Both the position numbers and the translations under genes were made by a program. 64,000 bases of DNA, taken from UMGS692 sp963653425 (GTDB taxonomy: Bacteria; Bacillota; Clostridia; Christensenellales; CAG-314). Each line of letters opens with the position of its first letter. Position 1 is the stretch's first letter. The stretch lies in contig CAVJWC010000002.1 in the NCBI GenBank assembly GCA_963653425.1, positions 198,130-262,129 of the forward strand. The letters run 5' to 3'. Under the pieces are notes generated by a model, which was not told where the DNA came from, did not search any database, and saw nothing but the letters and a program-made list of their open reading frames with translations. Below are positions 17,013 to 25,655 of the stretch, in pieces.

Positions 17013-18200
17013 TTATTCAGCCTTAACCGTATCGTGAGGAATGACTTGTTTGATGATTTCCAGAGCTTCGTCCAGAATTTCAACGGTGTGCGAAGCCATA
17101 TAGCTCGTTCTTATAAGAGCAGAACCTTCGGGAGTTGCGGGAGCGACTACGGGATTTGCGTAAACGCCCTTGTCGAAGAGTTCCTGCGTCAGGAAGAAGG
17201 TCTTCATACTGTCGTAGGTGTAAATAGGTATAATGGGCGTTATCGAGTCGATAATGTTTATTCCCGCTTTATGAAGTCCTTCTCTCATATGCATGGAAAG
17301 GTCCATAAGGTGCCTTGGAAGTTCGGGGTTCTTTTTAAGTACGTTGAGCGCGGCTATAGCGGCTGCGCAGTTTGCGGGAGTTATGGAAGCGCAGAATATA
17401 AACGGTCTCGAAGTGTGTCTTACGTATTCGCATATATCCGCGTCGGCAAGCATATATCCGCCCATACTTGCAAGCGATTTGGAGAAGGTCCCCATGATTA
17501 CGTCCACGTCTTTGGTTAATCCGAAGTAATCCGCCGTTCCTCGTCCGCCGTTACCTAAAACGCCCAGTCCGTGAGCGTCGTCGATCATCGTTCTCGCATT
17601 GTATTTCTTGGCGAGCTTTACGATTTCGGGAAGCTTGCATATGTCGCCTCCCATGCTGAAAACGCCGTCGGTAACGATAAGTTTGCCTGCGTCCAAAGGA
17701 AGATTGGAAAGAACTCTTTCGAGGTCTGCCATATCCGAATGCTTGAAGCGAAGCATTTTCGCGTAACTTAATCTGCATCCGTCGTAAATGCTGGCGTGGT
17801 TTTCTCTGTCGGAAATAATGAAGTCGTCCTTTCCGCACAGAGCGCTGATTATCGCAAGGTTGGACTGAAAGCCCGTGGAGAAGGTCACGCAGGCTTCTTT
17901 GCCTACGAATTCCGCAAGTTCCTTTTCGAGCTGAAGGTGAATGTCCAGCGTTCCGTTAAGGAATCTCGAACCCGAACAGCCCGAGCCGTACTTTTCCGTG
18001 GCTTTGATTGCCGCTTCGATGACTTCGGGATTAGCCGTAAGTCCGAGATAGTTGTTTGAACCGAGCATTATACGGCGTTTGCCTTCCATAACGACGGTTG
18101 CGTCCTGTTTTGACTGCAATACGTGGAAATACGGATAACAGCCTGCTTCTTTCACCCGTTTAACGGCGTCGAAGCTGTAACATTTTTGAAAAAGATCCAT
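17013..18200 (-). CDS. PLP-dependent alpha-oxoamine synthase, serine-palmitoyltransferase-like
   Basis: The alpha-oxoamine synthase family condenses an acyl-CoA with an amino acid: glycine in Kbl, alanine in BioF, serine in Spt. The 395 residues show MLGSNNYLGLTANP near 47, SGCSGSRFLNGTLDIH near 75, STGFQSNLAI near 108, the His in RENHASIYDG, DDAHGLGVLG near 208 and the PLP Lys in GTFSKSLASMGGY near 240. The overall wording (AGCYPYFHVLQS at the N-terminus, APATPEGSALIRTSYMASHT at the end) resembles my memory of Bacteroidetes-type serine palmitoyltransferases more than Kbl or BioF. No bio or threonine dehydrogenase gene is adjacent, and a reductase follows. I favour sphingoid-base synthesis at moderate confidence; the family assignment is certain. 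Confidence 0.85.
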   Translation of the reverse strand: MDLFQKCYSFDAVKRVKEAGCYPYFHVLQSKQDATVVMEGKRRIMLGSNNYLGLTANPEVIEAAIKATEKYGSGCSGSRFLNGTLDIHLQLEKELAEFVGKEACVTFSTGFQSNLAIISALCGKDDFIISDRENHASIYDGCRLSYAKMLRFKHSDMADLERVLSNLPLDAGKLIVTDGVFSMGGDICKLPEIVKLAKKYNARTMIDDAHGLGVLGNGGRGTADYFGLTKDVDVIMGTFSKSLASMGGYMLADADICEYVRHTSRPFIFCASITPANCAAAIAALNVLKKNPELPRHLMDLSMHMREGLHKAGINIIDSITPIIPIYTYDSMKTFFLTQELFDKGVYANPVVAPATPEGSALIRTSYMASHTVEILDEALEIIKQVIPHDTVKAE

Positions 18201-18265
18201 TTGTACCTCCGAAAACGGGTGATAAAGTAAAAAATAAAAAGGTTTGCCCGTTTAGTACAGACGGT

Positions 18266-18294
18266 ATTATATCAAAAACCTTTCTTTTCGTCAA
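18266..18294 (-). promoter_or_regulatory. Sigma-A promoter for the SPT-like/SDR pair
   Basis: Read on the minus strand, TTGACG (18294-18289) and TATAAT (18271-18266) are 17 bases apart, about 65 nt upstream of the SPT-like start codon. Confidence 0.85.
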
Positions 18295-18643
18295 TTACTG
18301 AAAGTAATTACGCTTTTTTTGTGAATTAAAGAATGCCTATTGTATAAAAAATGCAAAAAACGCGTGTTCTGCGGTTGAAAAAACCCGTAGTTCCGCATTG
18401 GTTTTCACTGTTTTCGGGTTTTCGTTTCCCGAAAAACGCCTTTTACGGCAACGGGCGTTTTTACGTCGTTTTTTAATGGCAGAACGATTGAAATGTCCGT
18501 TTGTAAACCGTATAATCTTGACAAGCCTATACGGATATGCTATAATGTAGTTTACCGGTATTATGAGAAGTATGCGCCGATTCCGAAAAACTGACGAAAA
18601 AGACGCAATATCGGCACGAAAAAGACTTTTACGGAGAGGATTG
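18295..18643. other. Divergent intergenic region
   Basis: Between the minus-strand promoter and the plus-strand promoter at 18518 I see T-rich and ACGCC-rich sequence but no gene, repeat or clear terminator. A 27-codon in-frame upward extension of the next gene starts only 17 nt after its -10 box and lacks a ribosome site. Confidence 0.5.
18518..18546 (+). promoter_or_regulatory. Consensus sigma-A promoter
   Basis: TTGACA at 18518-18523 and TATAAT at 18541-18546, spacer 17: a perfect consensus. It should drive the 18644 membrane protein, mrnC, rlmB, sigH and perhaps dnaX strongly. Confidence 0.92.
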
Positions 18644-19021
18644 ATGATAAAGAACGAAAACAAGAAGCTGTGGATGCTTATAAGTCTTATACCCTACGTC
18701 GGCGGAGTCGTGGCGACCGTTGCGGTATCGTTTACGCTTTCCGATTACGGTGGCGACGAAGAAGAAAGACCGTTTAACGTTATACCTCTTTTGATTTTCC
18801 TGTTTTTTGCGGCTCTCACGGGAGCGGTTACTCTTATCGCTCTTCCCGTGTGGCTGAAATGGATTCTGGCTTACGTTTTCCTCGGTGCGGGCGGTTTTCT
18901 GAATATTCTTTATCTGTTCTTCGAGCTTTCTCCCGAGAGAATAGAAAAGCGCAAAGCCAAAGAAGCTCTCAAAAACAAGGATAAATCCGCAGAAAAGGGC
19001 AATTCTTCGGAGGAAGAATAA
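18644..19021 (+). CDS. Small unknown membrane protein
   Basis: I do not recognise a family. The 125 residues hold three hydrophobic segments (LWMLISLIPYVGGVVATVAV near 9-28, VIPLLIFLFFAALTGAVTLIAL near 46-67, ILAYVFLGAGGFLNILYLFF near 73-92) and a highly charged C-terminal tail of Lys, Glu and Ser. ATG 18644 is chosen because GGAGAGGA stands just before it. It is the first gene after a perfect promoter and its stop touches the start of mrnC, so it belongs to the mrnC-rlmB-sigH transcript. In Bacillus this place is held by cysS, so the gene is an insertion relative to that order. Confidence 0.7.
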   Translation: MIKNENKKLWMLISLIPYVGGVVATVAVSFTLSDYGGDEEERPFNVIPLLIFLFFAALTGAVTLIALPVWLKWILAYVFLGAGGFLNILYLFFELSPERIEKRKAKEALKNKDKSAEKGNSSEEE

Positions 19022-19426
19022 ATGTATTTCGAGAAAATCACGCCCGAAGAAGCCAAACTTATGAATCCGCTTGTGCTTGCTTTTGTGGGAGACGCGGTGC
19101 ACAGTATGTTTGTAAGGCATAAACTTGCCGTTTCGAGCGACGCAAAGGCGCATATGCTTCATATTCTTGCGGCGGGAGAAGTCAACGCCACTGCTCAGGC
19201 GGAAAGAGCGACTTTTCTGGAACATTTTCTTTCGGAGGAAGAAAAAGAGGTTTTCCGCAGAGGAAGAAACGCGAAACAACATACCGTCGCAAAAAACGCC
19301 GCGCTTGCGGATTATAAGAAAGCAAGCGGTTTCGAAGCTCTTTTGGGATATCTCTACTTAATCGGAAGAGAGGACAGAATCAAAGAACTTCTTTTAATCG
19401 AAGAAAACCGATCGTCACGGGAATAA
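19022..19426 (+). CDS. mrnC: Mini-ribonuclease 3 (MrnC)
   Basis: MrnC is an RNase III-like nuclease without the dsRNA-binding domain and matures 23S rRNA in Firmicutes. The catalytic segment LAFVGDAVHSMFVRH near residues 18-32 keeps the Asp. AEVN-like GEVNATAQA, RRGRNAK and DYKKASGFEALLGYLYL (the EALLGYLY block with the second acid) are all present. Length 134 is normal. The gene order mrnC-rlmB-sigH is as in Bacillus. Confidence 0.96.
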   Translation: MYFEKITPEEAKLMNPLVLAFVGDAVHSMFVRHKLAVSSDAKAHMLHILAAGEVNATAQAERATFLEHFLSEEEKEVFRRGRNAKQHTVAKNAALADYKKASGFEALLGYLYLIGREDRIKELLLIEENRSSRE

Positions 19427-19438
19427 CGGAGTATACGA

Positions 19439-20152
19439 ATGAAAATAGAAGGAAAAAACGCGGTTGCCGAAGCAATCAGAGAAGGACGGCTTGATTGTCT
19501 GTACGTTGAAAACGGAGCGAAACACCCCGTTATAAGCGAAGCTCTTAATAACGGAGTCAAAGTAAAATACGTTATGAAAAACGTTCTCGACAAGGAGTCG
19601 GAAACGGGACGTCATCAGGGTTTCGTGGGAATAACGAGAGATTTCGAATATTGCGACACGGACGATATTTTAGAGGAAGCGAAGAACAGAAATCAGCCTC
19701 CTCTTATAGTCGTTCTCGACGGAATAGAAGATCCGCATAACCTCGGAAGCATAATAAGATCGGCTGAATGCGCGGGCGTTCACGGAATAATCATTCCCAA
19801 AAACCGTTCGGCTCAGGTCAACGAAACGGTTATAAGATGTTCGGCGGGAGCAGCCGTTCATATGAAGATAGTGAGAGTAACCAACATCAACCACGAGATA
19901 GAATATCTTAAAGAAAAGGGAGTATGGGTGTACGCCGCCGATATGGACGGACAGTGCGTTTACGACGCGGATTTGTCGGGAGCGACGGCTATCGTTATAG
20001 GAAGCGAAGGTTTCGGCGTAAAAAGACTTACGAAAGAACTTTGCGACGGAGTGGTTTCCCTTCCGATATGCGGAAAGGTAAATTCGCTCAACGCTTCTGT
20101 TGCCTGCGGAATACTGGTTTACGAGGCGGTAAGGGCAAGGAGAGGAAAATGA
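19439..20152 (+). CDS. rlmB: 23S rRNA (guanosine-2'-O)-methyltransferase RlmB
   Basis: This SPOUT methyltransferase modifies G2251 of 23S rRNA. The N-terminal substrate-binding domain (EGKNAVAEAIREGR) is followed by the TrmH knot: LDGIEDPHNLGSIIRSAECAG near residue 96 in shortened form, PKNRSAQVNETVIRCSAGA, VIGSEGFGVKRLTKELCD and SLPICGKVNSLNASVACG. All three SPOUT motifs are complete. Length 237 is normal. It overlaps sigH by 4 nt (ATGA). Confidence 0.95.
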   Translation: MKIEGKNAVAEAIREGRLDCLYVENGAKHPVISEALNNGVKVKYVMKNVLDKESETGRHQGFVGITRDFEYCDTDDILEEAKNRNQPPLIVVLDGIEDPHNLGSIIRSAECAGVHGIIIPKNRSAQVNETVIRCSAGAAVHMKIVRVTNINHEIEYLKEKGVWVYAADMDGQCVYDADLSGATAIVIGSEGFGVKRLTKELCDGVVSLPICGKVNSLNASVACGILVYEAVRARRGK

Positions 20153-20700
20153 ACGACGAAAGAACGGCTTGGCTTGCCGAAAAAGCAGCGGAAGGCGACA
20201 AGCAGGCAATGGAGGAGCTGGTAGAGATTTTTATGCCCCTTCTCAAGTCGTACGCCCGTACGTATTTTCTTCTCGGCGGAGACAAAGACGACGTTCTTCA
20301 GGAAGGAATGCTCGGTCTTTTCTTTGCGGTGAGGGATTTCGATCCGAAGCAGGGTCCGTTCTTTCCCTTTGCGGTAATGTGTATAAAAGGCAGGATTTAC
20401 GCCGCTATAAGACAATCCCGTTCCAATAAGCAGAGTCCGTTGAATTCCTGCGTGGAACTTACCGAAAACGAATTTCTCGTAAGCGACGATCCGATTGAAA
20501 TTCTGCTTAAAAAAGAATGGACGGAAGCTTTCTGGGAAGCGGTCAACACCCGTCTCAGCAAGACCGAAAAGAAGGTAGTGGAAGCTTATCTTGCGGGAAA
20601 GTCTTACGCGGAGATTGCGACGGAACTCAATAAAGACGTAAAAACGGTAGACAACGCTCTTTCGAGAGCAAGACATAAACTTAAAGCCGAATTGGGCTGA
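20149..20700 (+). CDS. sigH: RNA polymerase sigma-H (sigma-30) family factor
   Basis: The 183 residues have region 2 (EELVEIFMPLLKSYART, DVLQEGMLGLFFAVRDFDP, then FAVMCIKGRIYAAIRQSRSNKQSP) and region 4 (LSKTEKKVVEAYLAGKSYAEIATEL and VDNALSRARHKL). The position right after mrnC-rlmB is the conserved Firmicutes place of sigH, which controls early sporulation and competence in Bacillus. Whether this organism sporulates cannot be told here. It starts inside the rlmB stop codon and is followed by dnaX after 13 nt. Confidence 0.88.
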   Translation: MNDERTAWLAEKAAEGDKQAMEELVEIFMPLLKSYARTYFLLGGDKDDVLQEGMLGLFFAVRDFDPKQGPFFPFAVMCIKGRIYAAIRQSRSNKQSPLNSCVELTENEFLVSDDPIEILLKKEWTEAFWEAVNTRLSKTEKKVVEAYLAGKSYAEIATELNKDVKTVDNALSRARHKLKAELG

Positions 20701-20713
20701 CGAGGAAGTAGGT

Positions 20714-22270
20714 ATGGCGTATCTGGCATTATACAGGAAACTCAGACCGGGCAGTTTTTCGGAAGTTATCGGTCAGGAGCATATAACTAAAACGCTTATA
20801 AATCAGATAAAAAGCGACAGAATAGGACACGCCTATTTGTTTACGGGAACGAGAGGCGTAGGCAAAACGTCGGTCGCAAGGCTTTTTGCGCGCGCGGTTT
20901 GCTGTACCGATCCGCAAAACGGACTTCCGTGCGGAAAGTGCGAAGCCTGCCGTGGAAGTTACGAAGCTTCTCCCGATATAACGGAACTCGACGCCGCAAG
21001 CAACAACGGCGTTGACAACGTGAGAGACATTCGCGACGGAGTGGTTTATCCGCCGGTTTCGGGAAAACGCAAAGTCTACATCATAGACGAAGTCCATATG
21101 CTTTCGGGAGCGGCTTTCAACGCTCTTCTGAAAACGCTCGAAGAACCGCCCGAATACGTCGTGTTTATTCTGTGTACGACCGAAGCTCATAAACTTCCGC
21201 AGACCATAGTTTCGCGCTGTATGAGATTCGATTTCCGTCTCGTGAGAACGCAGGCTCTCATAGACCTTCTTAAAAGGGTTTTTAAGGAACAGAATAAAGA
21301 TTGCGAAGAGTCCGCGCTTTATCTTATCGCCGAAAACGCAAGAGGAAGCGTTCGCGACGCTCTGAGTTTAGCCGAAAGATGTCTTACCGTCAGCGAAGGC
21401 AAACTTACCTACGCCGACGCAGCCGACGCATTGGGTGCGGGCGACGTGCTTTCTCTCAGAGAACTGGTTTCGGCTATTTTGAAAAACGACGCGGGACAGG
21501 CTGTTATCTGTCTTGAAAAACAGCTTTCCGAAGGCAGAAATCCTGCCGTTCTCGCACGCGAAACGGGTAAATATTTCAGAAATCTCATAGTCGCGTCCGA
21601 AGTTAAAAACCCCAATTCCGTGCTTAATCTTCCCGAAAGCCTTTTACAGCCTATTCTTGAAGACGCCGAACTTGCGGGAACGGAAAGACTTTTAAGGTGC
21701 GCGGAAACTTTCACTTCTCTCGAAGGAGATATGCGTTATTCGCTTTCGCCTCAGCTTATGATAGAATCGGCAGTCGTAAGATGCGCGTCGGATAAAACCG
21801 AAGACCTTTCGGGAAAGGTCGCTCTTTTGGAAAAACGCCTTACGGCTCTCGAAAACGCGCTTTCTTCGGGTAATATCGCTCTTTCCAAGGCGGAAAGTCC
21901 TTCCGGAAGCAAAACCGTAACCGAACCTTTCGGAAACGGGAGCTTTTCGGATTTTACTCAAAAGGACGTAGAACACGCGTGGGCTAAGCTTACGGCTTCG
22001 GCAAGAAAGAAGGGCGGTATGCTTTTCGACGCGGTAACAAAGGTAACCAAAACGGAAAAGGTCGGCAGAAAACTCGTAATAGAAGCCGAACCCGTGGTTT
22101 ACGAACTCATAAAGGGCGACAAAGGTCTTACCGACGCTTTTTCGGCTCTTATGGCGGAGAACTTCGGCGACGCTTTATGGGAAATCAGACAAAGCGACGT
22201 TCAGACTCAGGGCGAAGTTATTCAGAAACTCAAAGACCTGACGGACGGAAAACTTAAAATAGAAAAATAA
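20714..22270 (+). CDS. dnaX: DNA polymerase III subunits gamma/tau
   Basis: DnaX is the clamp-loader ATPase. Visible: YRKLRPGSFSEVIGQEH at the N-terminus, Walker A GTRGVGKTS near residue 44, a zinc module with four Cys (CCTDPQNGLPCGKCEAC), Walker B IIDEVHMLS near 118, the SRC sensor motif VSRCMRF and a tau-like C-terminal part ending in a conserved DnaX III-type domain (AWAKLTASARKKGGMLFD). Length 518 is in the normal range. It heads the conserved dnaX-ybaB-recR group. Confidence 0.96.
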   Translation: MAYLALYRKLRPGSFSEVIGQEHITKTLINQIKSDRIGHAYLFTGTRGVGKTSVARLFARAVCCTDPQNGLPCGKCEACRGSYEASPDITELDAASNNGVDNVRDIRDGVVYPPVSGKRKVYIIDEVHMLSGAAFNALLKTLEEPPEYVVFILCTTEAHKLPQTIVSRCMRFDFRLVRTQALIDLLKRVFKEQNKDCEESALYLIAENARGSVRDALSLAERCLTVSEGKLTYADAADALGAGDVLSLRELVSAILKNDAGQAVICLEKQLSEGRNPAVLARETGKYFRNLIVASEVKNPNSVLNLPESLLQPILEDAELAGTERLLRCAETFTSLEGDMRYSLSPQLMIESAVVRCASDKTEDLSGKVALLEKRLTALENALSSGNIALSKAESPSGSKTVTEPFGNGSFSDFTQKDVEHAWAKLTASARKKGGMLFDAVTKVTKTEKVGRKLVIEAEPVVYELIKGDKGLTDAFSALMAENFGDALWEIRQSDVQTQGEVIQKLKDLTDGKLKIEK

Positions 22271-22350
22271 CGCAAAGACTTGAAACGGAAAAACGACGAG
22301 AAAAATAATTCTGTGGCGTACGCTACGGTTAAATAAAGGAGACAAGAAAA

Positions 22351-22671
22351 ATGGCAAACAGAAATTTCGGCGGCGGAATGAATATGCAACAACTTGCTAT
22401 GCAGGCGCAGAGAATGCAACAGAAGATACTCAAAGCTCAGGAAGAACTTGAAAATATGGAAATAGACGGAAGTGCGGGCGGTGATCTCGTTACCGTAACG
22501 CTTACCGGACAGAAAAAGCTTATCGGCGTTAAAATCAAGCCCGAAGCCGTAGATATGGACGACCTCGAAATGCTGGAAGACCTTATCGTTGCCGCTTACA
22601 ACGCTGCAGCCGAAGAAGCCGACGCCGCTTCTAAGGAACTTATGCCCGACGCGGCTAACGGACTGTTCTGA
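22351..22671 (+). CDS. ybaB: YbaB/EbfC nucleoid-associated protein
   Basis: This 106-residue DNA-binding dimer family member lies between dnaX and recR. Features: a Met/Gln-rich helix (MQQLAMQAQRMQQKILKAQEE), VTVTLTGQKKLIGVKIKPEAVD and DLIVAAYNAAAEEADAASKELM, which match the family from end to end. Strong AAAGGAGA ribosome site. It acts in nucleoid organisation and probably with RecR in repair. Confidence 0.95.
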   Translation: MANRNFGGGMNMQQLAMQAQRMQQKILKAQEELENMEIDGSAGGDLVTVTLTGQKKLIGVKIKPEAVDMDDLEMLEDLIVAAYNAAAEEADAASKELMPDAANGLF

Positions 22672-22678
22672 TTTTCCC

Positions 22679-23272
22679 GTGGCTAACCGTAATATAAAGG
22701 CTCTCAACGAGCTTATAGGTAAATTTATGACTCTTCCGGGAGTAGGCAACAAAACCGCGCAAAGATACGCTCTTTCCGTTCTTAAAATGAGCGACGAAGA
22801 CGCGGAAGGCTTTGCAAAGGCTATAACGAACGCCAAGAAGAACGTCCGTTTCTGCCGTATATGCGGAAACTTTACCGAAGAGGACGTTTGCGATATATGT
22901 AAAAGCCGAAGCAGTGAGATTATCTGCGTGGTAAAAGATCCCAAGGACGTTTTCGCTATGGAAAGAGTGCGCGACTACAACGGAACATATCACGTTCTCG
23001 GAGGCGTTCTGAATCCTTTGGAAAACGTAGGTCCCAACGACCTAAGAATAAAGGAACTGCTTGCCCGTCTCGACGGAAGCGTAAAGGAAGTTATAATCGC
23101 CACCAATCCCGACGTGGAAGGAGAAGCTACCGCGGCTTATCTTTCGAGGCTCATTAAGCCTCTCGGAATAAAGGTTTCGAGAATAGCGAGAGGCGTTTCT
23201 GTGGGAAGCGACCTCGAATACGCCGACGAAGTTACTCTTTCGAGGGCGATGGAAGACAGAAGGGAAATGTAA
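22679..23272 (+). CDS. recR: Recombination mediator RecR
   Basis: RecR works with RecO/RecF to load RecA on gaps. The 197 residues have the helix-hairpin-helix (LPGVGNKTAQRYA, near 20-32), a four-Cys zinc finger (CRICGNFTEEDVCDIC, near 58-73), the Toprim part (ICVVKDPKDVFAMER and ATNPDVEGEATAAYL) and the final ARGVSVGSDLEYADEVTLSRA. The start is GTG at 22679, giving VANRNIKALNELIGKF, 7 nt after ybaB; no ATG fits. Confidence 0.95.
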   Translation: MANRNIKALNELIGKFMTLPGVGNKTAQRYALSVLKMSDEDAEGFAKAITNAKKNVRFCRICGNFTEEDVCDICKSRSSEIICVVKDPKDVFAMERVRDYNGTYHVLGGVLNPLENVGPNDLRIKELLARLDGSVKEVIIATNPDVEGEATAAYLSRLIKPLGIKVSRIARGVSVGSDLEYADEVTLSRAMEDRREM

Positions 23273-23285
23273 TACGGGAAAAACG

Positions 23286-24251
23286 ATGAAGTGTTTTTTA
23301 TGTCCGAGAAAATGCGGAGCCGACCGTGAAAAGCAAACGGGTTTTTGCGGAGTCCCCGACGATATTATAGTTGGGAATATAGGCGTGCATAAGTGGGAAG
23401 AACCCGTTATAGGGGGCGACGGAGGAAGCGGAGCCGTGTTTTTCTGCGGTTGCAACCTTCGGTGTTCCTATTGCCAGAACTTCGAGATAAGTCACGGAGA
23501 TTTTTCGCGTTTTTTGCCTTCGAACGAAAACCCGACTTGTACAGAATGCGTTAACGGCGGATTTTACACCGAAAAGAGCGGACTCAGAATTTCGAAAAAG
23601 ACCGTCGGAAAGGTTATTTCCGCGGAAGAAATCGCAGACAGGCTGGTTTTTATGCAGGAAAACGGAGCCAATTGCGCCGATTTCGTTACGCCCACGCAGT
23701 ACGGTAACCGCATTCCCGAGATAGTTACGCTTGCGAGAAAACGCGGACTTACCGTTCCCGTGGTGTACAACTGCGGAGGCTACGAAGACAGAGAAACTCT
23801 TAAAACGCTCGAAGACTACGTGGACGTTTATCTTCCCGACTACAAATACGCGGACGGTAGCATTGCAAAGAAACTCTCTTTTGCCGAAGACTATCCGACC
23901 GTCGCTCTGAAAGCCATAGAAGAAATGAAAAGACAGAAGAGCGACGTTATAGAAAACGGGCTGATGAAAAAAGGAGTGCTTATCAGACATTTGGTGCTTC
24001 CGTCGCTTCTTAATAACAGCAGAAAGGTTCTCGATTCGATAAAAGAGAATTTCGGTACGGAAACCTACGTAAGTCTTATGAGCCAGTATTTTCCGCCCGA
24101 TATTCCCATAGGAGAAGCCTATCTTTGCAGAAGACTTACCCGTCTCGAAAAGAACCGTATAGAAGACTACTTCTTCTCTCTTGGTTTTAATAACGGTTAC
24201 GTTCAGGAACTTTGTTCCGCCGACAAAAAATACGTTCCCGTCTGGGAATAG
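23286..24251 (+). CDS. Radical SAM protein, PflA-like (COG1313 type)
   Basis: The 321 residues begin with CFLCPRKCGADR, a Cys-rich lead typical of this group. Next come GDGGSGAVFFCGCNLRCSYCQN, where CNLRCSYC is the CxxxCxxC that binds the SAM-cleaving 4Fe-4S cluster (near residues 62-69). ISAEEIADRLVFMQENGANC and YVDVYLPDYKYAD follow. Proteins of this group resemble pyruvate-formate-lyase activases, but the target is unknown. It sits 13 nt behind recR and 18 nt before nrdR, not near the peptide island, so I do not link it with peptide modification. Confidence 0.88.
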   Translation: MKCFLCPRKCGADREKQTGFCGVPDDIIVGNIGVHKWEEPVIGGDGGSGAVFFCGCNLRCSYCQNFEISHGDFSRFLPSNENPTCTECVNGGFYTEKSGLRISKKTVGKVISAEEIADRLVFMQENGANCADFVTPTQYGNRIPEIVTLARKRGLTVPVVYNCGGYEDRETLKTLEDYVDVYLPDYKYADGSIAKKLSFAEDYPTVALKAIEEMKRQKSDVIENGLMKKGVLIRHLVLPSLLNNSRKVLDSIKENFGTETYVSLMSQYFPPDIPIGEAYLCRRLTRLEKNRIEDYFFSLGFNNGYVQELCSADKKYVPVWE

Positions 24252-24269
24252 AAATAAGGAGGAAGGGCG

Positions 24270-24749
24270 ATGAAATGTCCGTATTGTCCCGATCACCCCG
24301 ATCTGAAAGTTATCGACAGCCGTCCCGAAGACGACGGGCAGGCTATTAAACGGCGCAGGGAATGTCCGTCGTGTCAGAGAAGATACACGACCTACGAAAG
24401 AATAGAAATCAAGCCCCTTTACGTCGTCAAGAAAAACGGAAACAGACAGCTTTTCGACGCCAACAAAGTCAGAAACGGCATTTTGCTGGCTTGTACGAAC
24501 AGACCCGTTTCCGCGGCTAAAATCGACGAACTCGTTAAAAGCGTGGAAAAAACCGTCTACGATATGTCCGAAGACGAAATTCCGAGCTACGTTATAGGAA
24601 ATCTCGTTATGGACAGGCTTATGGAGACGGACGAAGTTTCTTACGTGAGATTCGCTTCGGTTTACAGGCATTTCACCGATACGAGAACCTTTATTTCCGA
24701 GATGCAGAAACTGCTGTCGGAACTTGCAAAATACGAAGAAAACAAATAA
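24270..24749 (+). CDS. nrdR: Transcriptional repressor NrdR
   Basis: NrdR senses ATP/dATP and represses ribonucleotide reductase genes. Seen: the N-terminal zinc ribbon with CPYC at 3-6 and CPSC at 31-34, RRRECPSCQRRYTTYE, the ATP-cone KKNGNRQLFDANKVRNGILLAC and VSYVRFASVYRHF at the C-terminal end. Length 159 is normal. The strong GGAGGAAGGG ribosome site is notable. No nrd genes are in the window. Confidence 0.97.
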   Translation: MKCPYCPDHPDLKVIDSRPEDDGQAIKRRRECPSCQRRYTTYERIEIKPLYVVKKNGNRQLFDANKVRNGILLACTNRPVSAAKIDELVKSVEKTVYDMSEDEIPSYVIGNLVMDRLMETDEVSYVRFASVYRHFTDTRTFISEMQKLLSELAKYEENK

Positions 24750-24787
24750 ACCGCAAACGAAGTTTATATTGAGGCAAAGAGGACTAA

Positions 24788-25639
24788 GTGAGAATTAACG
24801 ACGAGTGGAAAGATTATTCGATAATTGCGACGGGCAACGGCGAGAAACTCGAAAAGTGGGGCAGATACACCCTTTTAAGACCCGATCCGCAGGTTATCTG
24901 GGACGCAAAGAAACCGCTTGCGTCTTATAAAGGCATAGACGCGCATTATATACGAAGCAGTACGGGCGGAGGTTATTGGGAATACAATACCGAGCTTCCC
25001 GAAGAATGGACGGTTTCGTGGCGCGATCTGACTTTTTCCGTAAAACCCATGGGCTTTAAGCATACGGGGCTTTTCCCCGAACAGGCGGCTAACTGGAGCG
25101 AGATGATGAGGCTTATTTCGGAAGCCAAACGAGAAATAAGAGTGCTTAATCTTTTTGCCTACACGGGCGGAGCAACCGTTGCCTGTCTGAAAGCGGGAGC
25201 TTCCGTCTGTCACGTGGACGCGGCTAAGAATATGGTTGAAAGATGTAAGAAAAACTGCGCTCTTTCGGGAGTTTCGGGCGGAAAAGTAAGATATATCGTG
25301 GACGATTGCAAGAAGTTCATAAAGCGCGAAATCAACCGAGGCAACCGTTACGACGCGATCATAATGGATCCGCCGAGCTACGGAAGAGGAAGCAACGGAG
25401 AAATCTGGAAACTCGAAAACGACCTTTTCGGTTTCGTTTCTCTCGCGTCGGAAGTTCTTTCGGACAATCCGCTTTTCTTCCTTATAAACAGCTATACCAC
25501 GGGGCTTCAGCCTGCCGTTATAGGCAACGTTCTCGAACTTACCGTAAAGGGCGGAAAAACGCAAGCCTACGAAGTCTGTCTTCCAACTATGGAAGGTATA
25601 GTCCTTCCGTGCGGAGCAAGCGGACTTAAAACATTTTGA
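24788..25639 (+). CDS. Class I SAM-dependent rRNA methyltransferase, RlmI/RlmK-like
   Basis: The 283 residues contain the SAM-binding motif VLNLFAYTGGATVACLKAGA near 123 and VDAAKNMVERCKKN. The motif IV block IIMDPPSYGRG near 195 is the DPPxF-like signature of RlmI/RlmL-type 23S rRNA methyltransferases. The upstream part carries FKHTGLFPEQAANW, typical of this group, and the PUA domain seen in RlmI is absent. The start is GTG at 24788 after AAGAGGAC. It is followed after 16 nt by a pseudouridine synthase, another RNA-modification enzyme. Confidence 0.85.
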   Translation: MRINDEWKDYSIIATGNGEKLEKWGRYTLLRPDPQVIWDAKKPLASYKGIDAHYIRSSTGGGYWEYNTELPEEWTVSWRDLTFSVKPMGFKHTGLFPEQAANWSEMMRLISEAKREIRVLNLFAYTGGATVACLKAGASVCHVDAAKNMVERCKKNCALSGVSGGKVRYIVDDCKKFIKREINRGNRYDAIIMDPPSYGRGSNGEIWKLENDLFGFVSLASEVLSDNPLFFLINSYTTGLQPAVIGNVLELTVKGGKTQAYEVCLPTMEGIVLPCGASGLKTF

Positions 25640-25655
25640 TTAAAGGGGTAAACCA

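Noticed and set aside
23286..24251. Radical SAM enzyme as peptide-modifying partner of the island
   Set aside because: It lies 24 kb away inside a recR-nrdR housekeeping group and resembles pyruvate-formate-lyase activase-like proteins without a SPASM or RRE part.
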